From assembly GCA_963764695.1 (NCBI GenBank), contig CAVXTW010000002.1, positions 248,001-312,000 on the forward strand: a stretch of 64,000 nucleotides of DNA, given 5' to 3'. Origin of the DNA: DATFRY01 sp963764695. Its GTDB lineage: Bacteria > Myxococcota_A > Polyangia > Haliangiales > Haliangiaceae. A program made the position numbers and the translations under genes. This document shows positions 46,683-59,832 of the stretch, one piece after another. The notes below the pieces were generated by a model. It worked only from the letters and a program-made list of their open reading frames with translations. It was not told the DNA's origin and made no database searches. Each line of letters starts with the position of its first letter. Within the stretch, counting starts at the first letter, position 1.

Positions 46683-48868
46683 TCGTCCTTGCGGAAGCCG
46701 ATGGCGCGGAGGGCGGGGGCGAGCTCGGGGTTGGCCATGAAGTTCTTCCAGACGAGGCCGGTGCGGTGGTTCTCGATCATGACGACGATGGGGGCCTGGT
46801 TGAGGCCCATGTTGACGGGCTCGTACCACTCGTCGGTCTGGTTGTAGCCGTCGTGGAAGCCGTACATGCCCCAGACCTTGTGGCCGAGGTCGCGGTAGAA
46901 GTGGACCAGGGCGCGCATCGACTCCTTCGGGGTGTAGGGGAACGAGCCCAGGGCGGCGTGGATTGTGATGGTTCCGTTGTCGTCGCGCGGCAGGGGGCGG
47001 CCGCCGCCGATGTTGATGCCGGCGGAGAAGCCCCACGCCTCGCGGCCGTAGCCGGTGCGCTTGCGCGGGTTGGCCACGGCGTAGGCGTGGTGGATGCGGG
47101 CGATGGCGCGGTTGTTGTCGAAGTAGTTGGTGTACTTGTCGCGCAGGCCGCGCGGGTCGAAGCCCATGAACGAGAACTGGGTGAAGAACAGCTCCGCGCC
47201 GCTGCCGACGCCGACCTCGAGCTTGATGCCGTGGTAGCTGTGGCCGTTGACGAAGTGATCGCCGTGGGTGGTGCGGCCCCAGCCCTGGCGATAGCGCACG
47301 GCGGTCTCGGACTGGCCGGCCCAGCCGGTGTGATACATCGACGCCGGCACGCCGTGGGTGGGCGAGGCGATGGCCAGCAGGTAGATGATCATCGTCTCGT
47401 TCCAGCCGATGAGCGGGTGCTGGATGTGAAAGCCCCACTTGGGCGACCAGTGCCAGTAGAGGAAGTTGCGATCGGGCCCCCTGGCGTGCCAGTCCCACTC
47501 GACGGTGCGCCAGAAGCGCGTGATGGTGGCGCGCAGCTCGCGCTCGCCGGGCGTGTTGCGACCGTAGTACTGGCGGGCGGCGAGCAGGCCCTGCATCAGG
47601 AATGCGGTCTCGACCAGGTCGGCGCCGTCGTCGTACTTGCCGAAGTGGGCGATCGTCTTGCCGGTGCGCCCGTTGAGGTAGTGCGGCCACACGCCGTGGA
47701 AGCGATCGGCGCGGTCGAGGAAGCGCACGATCTTGAGCATCCGGCCGACCGCCTGGTCGCGCGTGACGAAGCCGCGCTCGGCCGCGACGATCATCGCCAT
47801 GATGCCGAAGCCGGACGCGCCGAGCGCGACCAGATCCGGATCGCCCGGGATGATCTCGAGCGCCATGCCGGCGACCGGATGCGCCGCCTCCCAGTAGTAG
47901 CGGAAGCAGGCGCGCTGCACCATGGTGAGCAGGTCGTCGTCGGATAGCCTGCGCGTCGTCGCCGTGGCCTCGGCCGACATCGGCGACTCGCGGAACTGCG
48001 GATCGACCGCGCTGACCCGGTAGGCCACTCGCTTGCCGCTGGCGCCGACGAAGTCGACGAACCGGGTCAGGTGGCCCTTCTGGGTCGCGATGGGGAGGAA
48101 GCGCTCGCCGCTCGATCGGTAGATGACGTAGTGCCGCACCCCGCCGCCGGCCGGTGCGCGCCAGTCCAGATCGACGTGGCGATCGGAGCCGACCGCCACC
48201 AGCCCGGCGGGCGCGGCCGGCGGCCCGTCCTCGCCGCGGCGCTCGTTGCTGATGGTGATCTCGTCGATGAGCAGCGTGTGCGGGCGCCCGTCGTCGAGAC
48301 CCTGGACGATGCTGATGGACGCGATGCGCGCCGGATCGAACACCTTGTCGCTGGTCCCGTGGATCTTGCCGGTGAAGGCCGTGAGCGGCAGCTTGAGCTG
48401 GATCCACTGGCCGGCGGGGAGCGAGCGACCCGCCTGCAACAGCGGGATTGTCGGCGTGCCGAGGCTGGCGGCGTCGGTCAGATTGACCAGCGGCGACGCG
48501 GCGGCCACCAGTCCCTCCTCGGACCGCACCCACATCGATAATGTGTCGCCGACCGGGTGGGAGCTGCCCCAGTGCTTCATCGCATTGATCTTGGTCTGCC
48601 AGGCGCCGCCCATCTGCGAGCGCCAGCGCAGCCGCAGGCAGCCGGGTGCCGTCACGCAGCCATCGCGCACGACGGGCAGCTTGCCGCGCACGGCGTCGAC
48701 CCGGCTGGGCGCAACCGCCGAGGCCTCGCTGTGGTAGTAGGAGCGGTCGCCGGTGCTGTTGTCGAACACCACGTGCTTGTCGTAGTCGAAGCGCGGGGCG
48801 GCCAGCGCGGGCACCGACGACAGCAGGCCGGCCAGGACGATCAACAAGTACCGGAGCAATCCATTCAT
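46679..48868 (-). CDS. GH144/glucoamylase-family protein, exported (beta-1,2-glucanase-like)
   Basis: 729 aa. Signal peptide (to about 23), an N-terminal CBM-like sandwich (residues 27-215), a fibronectin III-like domain (about 218-320) and the C-terminal (alpha/alpha)6 catalytic domain of the glucoamylase PF10091 type now placed in GH144: RYYWEAAHPVAGMALEI, DLVETAFLMQGL, WDWHARG, HIQHPLIGWNETMIIYLL, YAVANPRKR, YGFHDGYNQTDEW. Family members act on beta-1,2-glucans. Its ATG overlaps the GH31 stop (ATGA), so the pair is coupled. Confidence 0.85.
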   Translation of the reverse strand: MNGLLRYLLIVLAGLLSSVPALAAPRFDYDKHVVFDNSTGDRSYYHSEASAVAPSRVDAVRGKLPVVRDGCVTAPGCLRLRWRSQMGGAWQTKINAMKHWGSSHPVGDTLSMWVRSEEGLVAAASPLVNLTDAASLGTPTIPLLQAGRSLPAGQWIQLKLPLTAFTGKIHGTSDKVFDPARIASISIVQGLDDGRPHTLLIDEITISNERRGEDGPPAAPAGLVAVGSDRHVDLDWRAPAGGGVRHYVIYRSSGERFLPIATQKGHLTRFVDFVGASGKRVAYRVSAVDPQFRESPMSAEATATTRRLSDDDLLTMVQRACFRYYWEAAHPVAGMALEIIPGDPDLVALGASGFGIMAMIVAAERGFVTRDQAVGRMLKIVRFLDRADRFHGVWPHYLNGRTGKTIAHFGKYDDGADLVETAFLMQGLLAARQYYGRNTPGERELRATITRFWRTVEWDWHARGPDRNFLYWHWSPKWGFHIQHPLIGWNETMIIYLLAIASPTHGVPASMYHTGWAGQSETAVRYRQGWGRTTHGDHFVNGHSYHGIKLEVGVGSGAELFFTQFSFMGFDPRGLRDKYTNYFDNNRAIARIHHAYAVANPRKRTGYGREAWGFSAGINIGGGRPLPRDDNGTITIHAALGSFPYTPKESMRALVHFYRDLGHKVWGMYGFHDGYNQTDEWYEPVNMGLNQAPIVVMIENHRTGLVWKNFMANPELAPALRAIGFRKDD

Positions 48869-51462
48869 CGGGCTTCTCCTCGCGGCAGGATGCGAACGCG
48901 CCGGGCCTGGCGCACATCGGCGGGCGGCGCGGCGACAAGGACGCGCGCGCCATCGACCACCCAGCCGTCCCCCGCGGCGTTCAGGGCGGCCTCGCTCGCG
49001 CGCCGGACCAGCGGGCGTCCGTCGAGCTCGACGTCAGCGGGTCGCGGCACGCCGACGACCTCGAGGGCCAGCGCGCGCCGCCCTGGCGCGCCGCGATACA
49101 TGCCCCTGGCCGCCTCGATCTCGATGATCGCAGCGCCGCCCTCGATTCTCTGGCCTACCAGGGTCGAGCGCACCTCGCCGCGCAGGTAGGCGGTGGTCTC
49201 GCCATCGTCCTCGAACAGCGTGAACCGGCTGGCCCGGTCCGACGGGTAGACGCGCAGCCGCAGCTCGTCGCGCGTCGTGCCGTCCAGGCGGCGGCCGGCG
49301 GCGTTCATTGTCTGGTCGTCGACCCACGCCATCGGGATGATGGCGCCGGCCCGCGCGTAGAGAGGCAGGCGCAGCTGCCCGCGTGCCCGCAGCTCCACGC
49401 GCTCGAGCCACTGGCCGCGGCTGTCGTGGCGCTGGCCGGTATGAAAGTCGAACCAGGTCCCGGCCGGGAGGTAGACGCGGCGCGCTGCCTGTCCCGCTCC
49501 TGCCACCAGCGCGACCATGAGATCGCGTCCGATGAGCTTCTGATCGCCGATCTCGCGCACCGCCGGATCGTCGGGGAAGTGCATGAACAGCGGAGGGAAC
49601 AGCGGCTCGCCGTCGCGGTGGGCCACGTGGGCCAGCGAGTACAGGTACGGGATGAGCGCGTAGCGCAGCCGCACCGCGGCCAGGTTGCTGGCCCGGTGTC
49701 CGATGCGATCCGGGCTCGTATGAAACTCGTTGCCCAGGTTGAACGTGTGCGGCCGCACCGGCACGTCGGTCATGACCGAGCCGGCCAGCCACTGCGTGTA
49801 CAGCTCGTCCATGTCGCCGGGCTTCTCGAACGCCTTGCGCCAGAAGCCGCCCACGTCGGAGCCGAAGTAGTCGATGCCCGACATGGTCATGTGCAGCTGG
49901 TTGCGGTGCTGGGCCGCCAGGGTGGTGAAGCGCGAGCCGAGATCGCCCGACCACAGGGCGGTGCCGTGCCGCTGGATGCCGGGCGCGCCCGACCGGCTCA
50001 GGACGAACGGCCGCCGCGTGCTGCCCTGGCGCCGGTAGCCGCGCGCGATGCCCTCGGCCCAGGCCATGTTGTAGAGGTTGTGCACCGACAGATGGTCGCG
50101 ACCGATGCCCGCGAAGCCGTGATAGCGCGCGGCCGGGTCGTACAGCTCCGGCTCGCCCAGATCGGTCCAGTGCCCGACCACGCCCATCTCGACCAGCGGC
50201 CGGCGCTTCCAGTCGTGCCAGAAGTCGGCCGCCGCCGGGTTGCTCCAGTCGATCATCCCGCCGATGCCCCACCAGGCCGGCTTCTCCAGCAGGACCGGCC
50301 GGCCGTCCGGGCGAACGGCGAGGAAGCCGCGCTCCGCCAGCCGCGCGTGCTCCGGCAGCGCCGCGCCCACGAACGACTCCTCGATCAGCATGATGCCGGC
50401 GCCGTGGCGCTCGCGCAGCTCGCTCAGCTTGCCAGCCGGATCGGGAAATCGCCCCACATCGAAGGCGAGCTTTCCCATCGACGTCTCGGGGCTGTTGTCG
50501 CGGATGCCGCCGAACCACTGCAGATCGAGCACGAAGCCGTCGAACGGGAAGTGCTGGCGGCGCAGCCCGGCCAGCACGCCATCGAGCTCGCGCCAGTCCT
50601 CGAAGCCGTACTCCGAGATCCACAGGCCGAAGGCGGCGCGCGGCGGCACCGGCGGGCGTCCGGTCAGGTCCATGTAGTCGGCGCGCAGATCGAGCGCGCT
50701 GTCGCCGGCCATCACGTACCAGCGCAGCTCGCGGCTCGGCGTGACCATCGACCACGGCGCCCGGCGCAGATCCCAGGTCTGCGCGCGCACGTCGTCGACG
50801 AACAGCGCGAAGTGTCGCCGGCCGGACCCGATCGCGTACAGCACCGGGAACTGCGTGTCGCCACATGCGCCGCCGTCGAAGTTGATCATCTTGTTGCCGT
50901 GCTCGTTGCCGGGCCGGCGCTCGCGGCCGCGCCAGTCGCCGCCGGTCAGGCCGGGCTCGACGCAGGCCTGGCCCAGTCCGTAGGCATTCGCCGCCGGATC
51001 GGTCGCGATGGCCAGGCGCGACCCGTCGGCCGCGCCAGCCGGACAGACGCGGCCCAGGCGCTCGCCGTCCGGCCGGGCCATGTCGACGCACAGGTCGCGG
51101 CCCACGGTCAGAGTCAGCTCGGCGGTGCTCAGGCGATCGCCGCGGCGCGCGAAGCGGCGCGGCCCGGTCGCGGGGCCAGCCGAAGCGATCATCGGGGTGG
51201 CGAAGAGAGCGCGGCCTGCGGAGAACCTTCGATCCGCCGCGGCGAGCTCGAAGTGCACCAGGTCATCGTCCAGCACCTCGACCACCAGACGCCGACCGCC
51301 CGCCTCGAATGCGATGCGCGGCACGGAAGCCCGCACGACCGGCACGTTCGCCCGCTCACGCGACCCACCCGAGCATGCGACGGCCACCGCCGCCATCGCG
51401 ACCATGCTCGCGACGCCCAGCCGGACATCGCTCGCGCGAGACTGGCGTAGACTGCCGGCCAT
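48865..51462 (-). CDS. GH31 glycosidase, lipoprotein
   Basis: 865 aa. Exo-acting alpha-glucosidase or xylosidase type. Lipoprotein signal (AAVAVAC, Cys about 30), N-terminal beta-sandwich, then the GH31 barrel: AFGLWISEYGFEDW (about 270), nucleophile WTDLGEP with Asp 434, acid region SRSGAPGIQRHG...WSGDLGSRF, SDVGGFW. C-terminal sandwich domains follow. Substrate cannot be fixed. The start is uncertain: ATG 51462 overlaps the divergent epimerase ATG within a CATG; earlier in-frame starts lie at 51495 or 51507. Coupled to GH144. Confidence 0.87.
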   Translation of the reverse strand: MAGSLRQSRASDVRLGVASMVAMAAVAVACSGGSRERANVPVVRASVPRIAFEAGGRRLVVEVLDDDLVHFELAAADRRFSAGRALFATPMIASAGPATGPRRFARRGDRLSTAELTLTVGRDLCVDMARPDGERLGRVCPAGAADGSRLAIATDPAANAYGLGQACVEPGLTGGDWRGRERRPGNEHGNKMINFDGGACGDTQFPVLYAIGSGRRHFALFVDDVRAQTWDLRRAPWSMVTPSRELRWYVMAGDSALDLRADYMDLTGRPPVPPRAAFGLWISEYGFEDWRELDGVLAGLRRQHFPFDGFVLDLQWFGGIRDNSPETSMGKLAFDVGRFPDPAGKLSELRERHGAGIMLIEESFVGAALPEHARLAERGFLAVRPDGRPVLLEKPAWWGIGGMIDWSNPAAADFWHDWKRRPLVEMGVVGHWTDLGEPELYDPAARYHGFAGIGRDHLSVHNLYNMAWAEGIARGYRRQGSTRRPFVLSRSGAPGIQRHGTALWSGDLGSRFTTLAAQHRNQLHMTMSGIDYFGSDVGGFWRKAFEKPGDMDELYTQWLAGSVMTDVPVRPHTFNLGNEFHTSPDRIGHRASNLAAVRLRYALIPYLYSLAHVAHRDGEPLFPPLFMHFPDDPAVREIGDQKLIGRDLMVALVAGAGQAARRVYLPAGTWFDFHTGQRHDSRGQWLERVELRARGQLRLPLYARAGAIIPMAWVDDQTMNAAGRRLDGTTRDELRLRVYPSDRASRFTLFEDDGETTAYLRGEVRSTLVGQRIEGGAAIIEIEAARGMYRGAPGRRALALEVVGVPRPADVELDGRPLVRRASEAALNAAGDGWVVDGARVLVAAPPADVRQARRVRILPRGEAR

Positions 51463-52456
51463 GTCACTGGCGGTCATCACTGGCACCTCCGGTCTGGTCG
51501 GCGGCAACCTGGCCGCGGCGCTGCTCGGCGACGGTCACCGCGTGCGCGCCACGCGCCGCGGCTCGACCCGCGCCGACCACCTCGCGGACCTCGACATCGA
51601 GTGGGTCGACGCCGATCTGGCCGAGCCGGCGCGCCTGGCCGACGCGTTCGCCGGCGCCGACGTCGTGTTTCACTGCGCCGCCCATGTCACCACCCGGCGC
51701 GGCGTCACCGCCGAGCTGACCGCCGCGAACGTGACCGGCACGGCCAACGTGCTCGAGGCGGTGCGCGCCGCGCGCGTGCCGCGCCTGGTCCACACATCCA
51801 CAGTGACTGCGGTCGGCCTGTCCACCGATGGCAAGCCGTGCACCGAGGAGTCGCCGTGGAACTTCGACACCGCCGGCCTGCTCGATGGCTACGCCATCAC
51901 CAAGCGCCGCAGCGAGGAGCTGGTCCACGCCGCCTCCACGGAGGGCCTCGACGCGGTCATCGTCAACCCGACCTACATGCTCGGTCCGCGCGACGCCCGG
52001 CCGAGCTCGGGCAAGCTGATCGTGAACGTGGTGCGCCGCCGCGTGCCCGGATGGACACCCGGCTTCAACAACTTCGTCGACGTGCGCGACGTGGTGCGCG
52101 GCATGATCGCGGCGTGGCAGCGCGGCGCCCGCGGCGAGCGCTACATCCTGGGCGGTCACAACATGACCTACCGCGACATCATGCGGACCATCGCCGACGT
52201 GGCCGGCGTGCGGCCGCCGCGCTTCGGCGTGCCGCGCCCGATCGCAGCCGCGATGGGCGCGTTCGGCGATCTGTCCGAGCGGCTCCGCGCGGGCGATCCG
52301 CTGGTCAACTCCGTGACCGTGCAGTACGCGTACACCTCCCGATTCCAGTTCGCCAGCGACAAGGCGGTGCGCGAGCTGGACTATCGCTTCGGCCCCATCG
52401 AGGAGGCCATCCGCGACGCGATCACGTGGTTTCGCGGGCACGGGATGCTCCCGTAG
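51461..52456 (+). CDS. NAD-dependent epimerase/dehydratase-family protein
   Basis: 331 aa, extended SDR. TGTSGLVGGNLA (residues 8-19; GxxGxxG nucleotide fold), DADLAEPARLADAF, VVFHCAAHV, TSTVTAVG, then YAITKRRSE (Tyr-x-x-x-Lys catalytic pair near 145). Close to dihydroflavonol reductase-like enzymes. Substrate unknown; possibly a sugar nucleotide, lipid or aromatic ketone. Divergent from GH31; start codon overlaps that of GH31. Confidence 0.88.
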   Translation: MSLAVITGTSGLVGGNLAAALLGDGHRVRATRRGSTRADHLADLDIEWVDADLAEPARLADAFAGADVVFHCAAHVTTRRGVTAELTAANVTGTANVLEAVRAARVPRLVHTSTVTAVGLSTDGKPCTEESPWNFDTAGLLDGYAITKRRSEELVHAASTEGLDAVIVNPTYMLGPRDARPSSGKLIVNVVRRRVPGWTPGFNNFVDVRDVVRGMIAAWQRGARGERYILGGHNMTYRDIMRTIADVAGVRPPRFGVPRPIAAAMGAFGDLSERLRAGDPLVNSVTVQYAYTSRFQFASDKAVRELDYRFGPIEEAIRDAITWFRGHGMLP

Positions 52457-52862
52457 GGGGGAAGAGGGAGGACGCCGGACCATAGCAGCGCCGGTCGCAG
52501 GCCTCAACCGCGGCCTCGCCCTCGGCACATCAGCCGATCGACCGATCCACAGAACGCTGCTCGCGAGCGAGCCGATGCAGGCCGCGCTTGACTCGCACTC
52601 GATCTGTCGACCGCGCCGGCGAGCGCGCACGGCCGACGTGTGCAGCGAGCGTGCGCAGCGAACGAGCACGGCGAGGGCGCGCGGCGTCCGGGCCCGTACC
52701 CCGCGCGGGGTGACGACTGACAATCCAGCGAAGTTGTCAGTTGAGGGAGAGCGTGCGCTCGTGTCTGATGTTGTGGGGGCGCATGGCGCAGCGTGGTGGT
52801 GTCGGTATCGATGCCCGCGCGCGCATCGAAGATCGGGGATGGTCGATGGGAGGGAGCGTTCG
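52457..52862. other. 406-bp intergenic region before the hybrid kinase
   Basis: No supported gene. It carries the dyad at 52716-52741 and a GC-rich stretch. The kinase ATG at 52863 has GGGAGGGAG seven bases upstream. I see no RNA gene. Confidence 0.6.
52716..52741. promoter_or_regulatory. Dyad ACTGACAA-n10-TTGTCAGT, candidate operator
   Basis: A perfect 8-bp inverted repeat with a 10-bp spacer, centred 135 bp before the hybrid kinase ATG. The sequence is AT-richer than its surroundings, so it stands out. Could bind a dimeric regulator; none can be named. Confidence 0.4.
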
Positions 52863-56591
<3,729 letters not shown>

Positions 56592-56592
56592 G

Positions 56593-56976
56593 ATGCCCGG
56601 AGAGCCAATCCTCGTCGTCGACGACAACCCGGCCAACGCCGCGCTGATCTCGTTTCTGCTCGAGACCAGCGGCTACGAGGTGCGCATCGCCGCCGACGCG
56701 GACGAGGCGGTCGAGCTGCTGACCGGGTTCAAGCCCCGCCTCATCATGATGGACATCCAGCTGCCCGGCATGGACGGGCTGGAGCTCACCAGACGCCTCA
56801 AGGCCGACATCAAGACGCGGCACATCGTGATCGTCGCCCTGACCGCGTACGCCATGAAGGGAGACGAGGAGCGAGCCCGCGACGCCGGCTGCGACGGCTA
56901 CATCACCAAGCCGATCGACACGCGCTCCCTGCCAGCTGTCATCTCGCAGCACCTTCAGACCACGAACGGTCCGTAG
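56593..56976 (+). CDS. Single-domain response regulator (DivK/CheY-like)
   Basis: 127 aa, receiver only. ILVVDDNPANAALI, phosphoacceptor Asp in LIMMDIQLPGMDG (about 54), ALTAYAMKGDEE (Thr/Ala switch), YITKPID (Lys). No output domain, so it is a phosphorelay shuttle, most likely partner of the hybrid kinase whose stop lies 1 bp upstream. Confidence 0.93.
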   Translation: MPGEPILVVDDNPANAALISFLLETSGYEVRIAADADEAVELLTGFKPRLIMMDIQLPGMDGLELTRRLKADIKTRHIVIVALTAYAMKGDEERARDAGCDGYITKPIDTRSLPAVISQHLQTTNGP

Positions 56977-56984
56977 GAACAGGC

Positions 56985-58200
56985 ATGTCGCGGCACAGAC
57001 GGGCGCGCTGGAGCACCGAGTCGGGAGGGCGCCCCGCGATCCTGGTCGTCGACGACGAGGAGCGCAACCGCGTCCTGGTGCGGGCCTATCTCGAGTCGTC
57101 CTACGAGGTCGTCGAGGCCGCCGATGCGGCGACCGCGATGGACGTCCTCAAGCAGAAGCCGATCGACCTGGTGCTCATGGACGTGATGATGCCGGCGATG
57201 GATGGGTTCGAGGCCTGTCGCACTGATCAAGCGGAAGTTCCCCGAGCCGTACCTGCCGGTCGTGCTGCTGACCGCCCTCGACGAGCAGCAGGAGCGAAAC
57301 GCCGGCCTCGAGGCCGGGGCGGACGACTTCCTGAGCAAACCAGTCGACCGGCAGGAGCTGTTCTTCCGGGTGCGGACGTTCGTCAGGCTGCGGAAGCAGG
57401 ACGAGCACATCCGCAAGCAGCTGCAGGCGCTGACCGCGCAGGATCGCCAGATCCGCGACCAGCTGGAGGAGCTCGACCGGCTGGCGCGCGTCCGCCACCA
57501 GTGGGCCGAGGAGCTCGAGCGGGCCAACAAGGAGCTCGAGGCCTTCAGCTACGCCGTGTCGCACGATCTTCGCGCGCCGCTGCGCGCGATCAGCGGGTTC
57601 AGCGAGGCGCTGCTGAACGACCAGGGGGACCGCCTCGATGACAGGGGACGCTCGCACCTGGAGCGCGTCCGCTCGGCCACCGATCGCATGTCGGGCCTCA
57701 TCGAGGATCTGCTCGACCTGTCGCGCATCTCGGGAGTGACCCTCGAGCGGCAGCGGGTCAACATCGCCTCCATCGCGCAGGAGGTGGTCGCCGAGCTGCG
57801 CAGGCGCGATCCGGAACGCAGGGTGACGCTCGAGATCGAAGAGGAGCTGATCGCCGAGGCCGACCGCCGGCTGCTCACCATCGCCCTGGAGAACCTGCTC
57901 GGCAACGCCTGGAAGTTCACGGCCAGGCGAGCGGAGGCCCACATCGCCGTCGGCCGCCTGCTCCAGGCCGACGAGCTGGTCTGCTTCGTGCGCGACGACG
58001 GCAGCGGCTTCGACCCGGCGCGCATCGACCGCCTGTTCCAGCCATTTCAGCGCCTGCACTCGCAGACCGAATTCGAGGGGACCGGGATCGGCCTGGCCAC
58101 GGTCAAGCGCATCATCTCTCGCCACGGGGGTCGCATCTGGGCCGAGGCGGTGCGCGGCGAGGGCGCCACCTTCTACTTCACGCTGGGCCAGCCGGGCTGA
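56985..58200 (+). CDS. Receiver-histidine kinase fusion (one frameshift)
   Basis: 404 aa after correction. REC domain first (AILVVDDEERNRVLV, Asp in LVLMDVMMPAMDG, Lys in FLSKPVD), a coiled-coil linker (residues 135-185), then HisKA AVSHDLRAPLRAI with phosphoacceptor His, and HATPase (ENLLGNAWKFT, DDGSGFD, GTGIGLATVKRI). Resembles phytochrome-like kinases without the sensor. The frame changes near 57220 (CGCACTGATC): removal of one base joins EACR to LIKRKFPEPYLP. Third gene of the signalling operon, 8 bp after the response regulator. The 3' end overlaps the UbiB-like gene by 23 bp, convergent. Confidence 0.83.
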
Positions 58201-59719
58201 TCGCGTCGCCGGATGCTGCGGCAGCGCGCGGCCGCACCCGTCCGCCGGCGTCGAGGCCGTAGAGCGCGGCGCCATCGAGCCCGCGCGCGCCGAACCAGGC
58301 GGCGCGGTGCACGCGGTCGAGCTCGCCCAGCTCGGTTGACGGCGGATCGCCGTACAGGTACTCGCGGTGCATGCGGTGCCAGTTCGCGGTCGCGCCCAGC
58401 CGCGCAAGGATCGAGTAGACGCCCCACTGGATGCGGTTGACGAACAGAAAGTCGGGCGGCATGTTGAGCCGCTTCGCCAGCCCGGCGAACTTCCCCTCGG
58501 GGCGGAACACCATCGCCAGGGACCGCGAGTTGTACTCCTGGGTGAAGGTGAAGACCCGGTCCTCGTGGAACGGCTCGTAGAAGTAGCTGAAGTAGTCGTA
58601 CAGCAGATCGGTGTCGATCGACGAGTCCGCCGGCATGAAGCGGAGCTCGACCGCCAGGGCGCGGAAGTCGCCGCGCCGGCCCTCGAGATGGGCGCGCACC
58701 AGCTGCGTCCAGGTGGCGATCATCGGGTCCGGGAAGCGCTTCACGCAGCCGTAGTCGAGGAAGATGACCTCGCCGCGCTCGCCGATGAGGTAGTTGCCCG
58801 GGTGCGGATCGCCGTTGAACACGGCGAAGCGGATGAGCGAGCCGAACACGAACCGATAGATCACCTCGGCCACCCGGTTGCGCGTCTCCTCGTCGGCGCC
58901 GGCCAGCTCGGCCATGCGGCGGCCCTGCACCAGCTCGCTGGTCAGCACCTGCCCGGTCGAGTGAGAGGTGATGACGGCCGGCACGCGGATGAACGGGTGG
59001 TCGCGGTAGAGCTCGGCGAACGCGGTCTGGTTGATCGCCTCGCGCCGGTAGTCCAGCTCCTCGCCGATGCGGGCCTGTAGCTCCTCGACGACCGGGGCCG
59101 GCTCCAGCGAGGGATAGAGCAGGGCCACCGCGCGGTAGAGCAGCCCGACGTTGGCCAGGTCGGCGCCGATGGCGTCGGCCACGCCCGGGTACTGCACCTT
59201 CACCGCCACCTCGTCGCCGCCGGGCAGGCGGGCGCGGTGGACCTGGCCGATCGATGCCGACGCGATCGGCTCGCGCTCGAAGCGGGCAAAGGCGCGCTCG
59301 AGCGGTGCGCCCAGCTCGCGCTCGACCACGTCGCGCACCGCGCCGAACCCGAGCGGCGGCGCCTCGGCCTGCAGCGACTCGAGCGCGGCGCGGTACTCGG
59401 CCGGCACCGCGTCCGACACGAACGACAGCATCTGGCCCAGCTTCATGAACGCGCCCTTCATCTCGCCCATGGCGCGGGTGACGGCCCGGGCGTCGCGCAC
59501 GCGGCGAGCCTGCTCCTGGTCGGATCGGCCGCGGCGCGCGACCAGGCGTCGCATGCGAGCGCCGGCCGAGCTGGTGGCCAGGCGAGCCGACAGGCGGCCG
59601 ATGCGGGTCAGGCGGTGGAGCCGGCCGGACGGGATGGCGCCGGCCCGCGCCCGCGTGAGGAACAGTACGACGGCGGCGACCAGCAGGACGGCGATGGCGA
59701 CGAATACAGGTGAGGTCAT
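58178..59719 (-). CDS. UbiB/ABC1/AarF-family atypical kinase
   Basis: 513 aa. N-terminal membrane segment (residues 5-22), KxGQ motif (FMKLGQMLS), AVKVQYPG with the ATP Lys, SASIGQVHRA (A-rich loop), ELVQGRRM, NGDPHPGNY (Asp, Asn), FLDYGC (DFG variant). ADCK/UbiB proteins bind ATP and help coenzyme Q or lipid homeostasis. Length is normal. Convergent overlap with the receiver kinase; 113 bp from the divergent ArsR-SRPBCC gene. Confidence 0.9.
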   Translation of the reverse strand: MTSPVFVAIAVLLVAAVVLFLTRARAGAIPSGRLHRLTRIGRLSARLATSSAGARMRRLVARRGRSDQEQARRVRDARAVTRAMGEMKGAFMKLGQMLSFVSDAVPAEYRAALESLQAEAPPLGFGAVRDVVERELGAPLERAFARFEREPIASASIGQVHRARLPGGDEVAVKVQYPGVADAIGADLANVGLLYRAVALLYPSLEPAPVVEELQARIGEELDYRREAINQTAFAELYRDHPFIRVPAVITSHSTGQVLTSELVQGRRMAELAGADEETRNRVAEVIYRFVFGSLIRFAVFNGDPHPGNYLIGERGEVIFLDYGCVKRFPDPMIATWTQLVRAHLEGRRGDFRALAVELRFMPADSSIDTDLLYDYFSYFYEPFHEDRVFTFTQEYNSRSLAMVFRPEGKFAGLAKRLNMPPDFLFVNRIQWGVYSILARLGATANWHRMHREYLYGDPPSTELGELDRVHRAAWFGARGLDGAALYGLDAGGRVRPRAAAASGDAISPAGPA

Positions 59720-59832
59720 CGATCTTCCACGAGAACCCCGGCTCGGACTGTGATGCCGGGACAGCCTGTTTCGGGGACTCGAATCTCGGCCCTTGCCGCC
59801 ATCGACCCGTCATGTTACCCAATGGTCACTTG

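Noticed and set aside
46152..48953. 900-codon open frame in another phase of the GH144 gene
   Set aside because: Arg-rich shadow; the GH144 frame has clear catalytic-domain motifs.
59755..59805. tRNA-like T-arm (gactcgaatctcggccc)
   Set aside because: No acceptor, anticodon or D-arm can be built on either strand around it.
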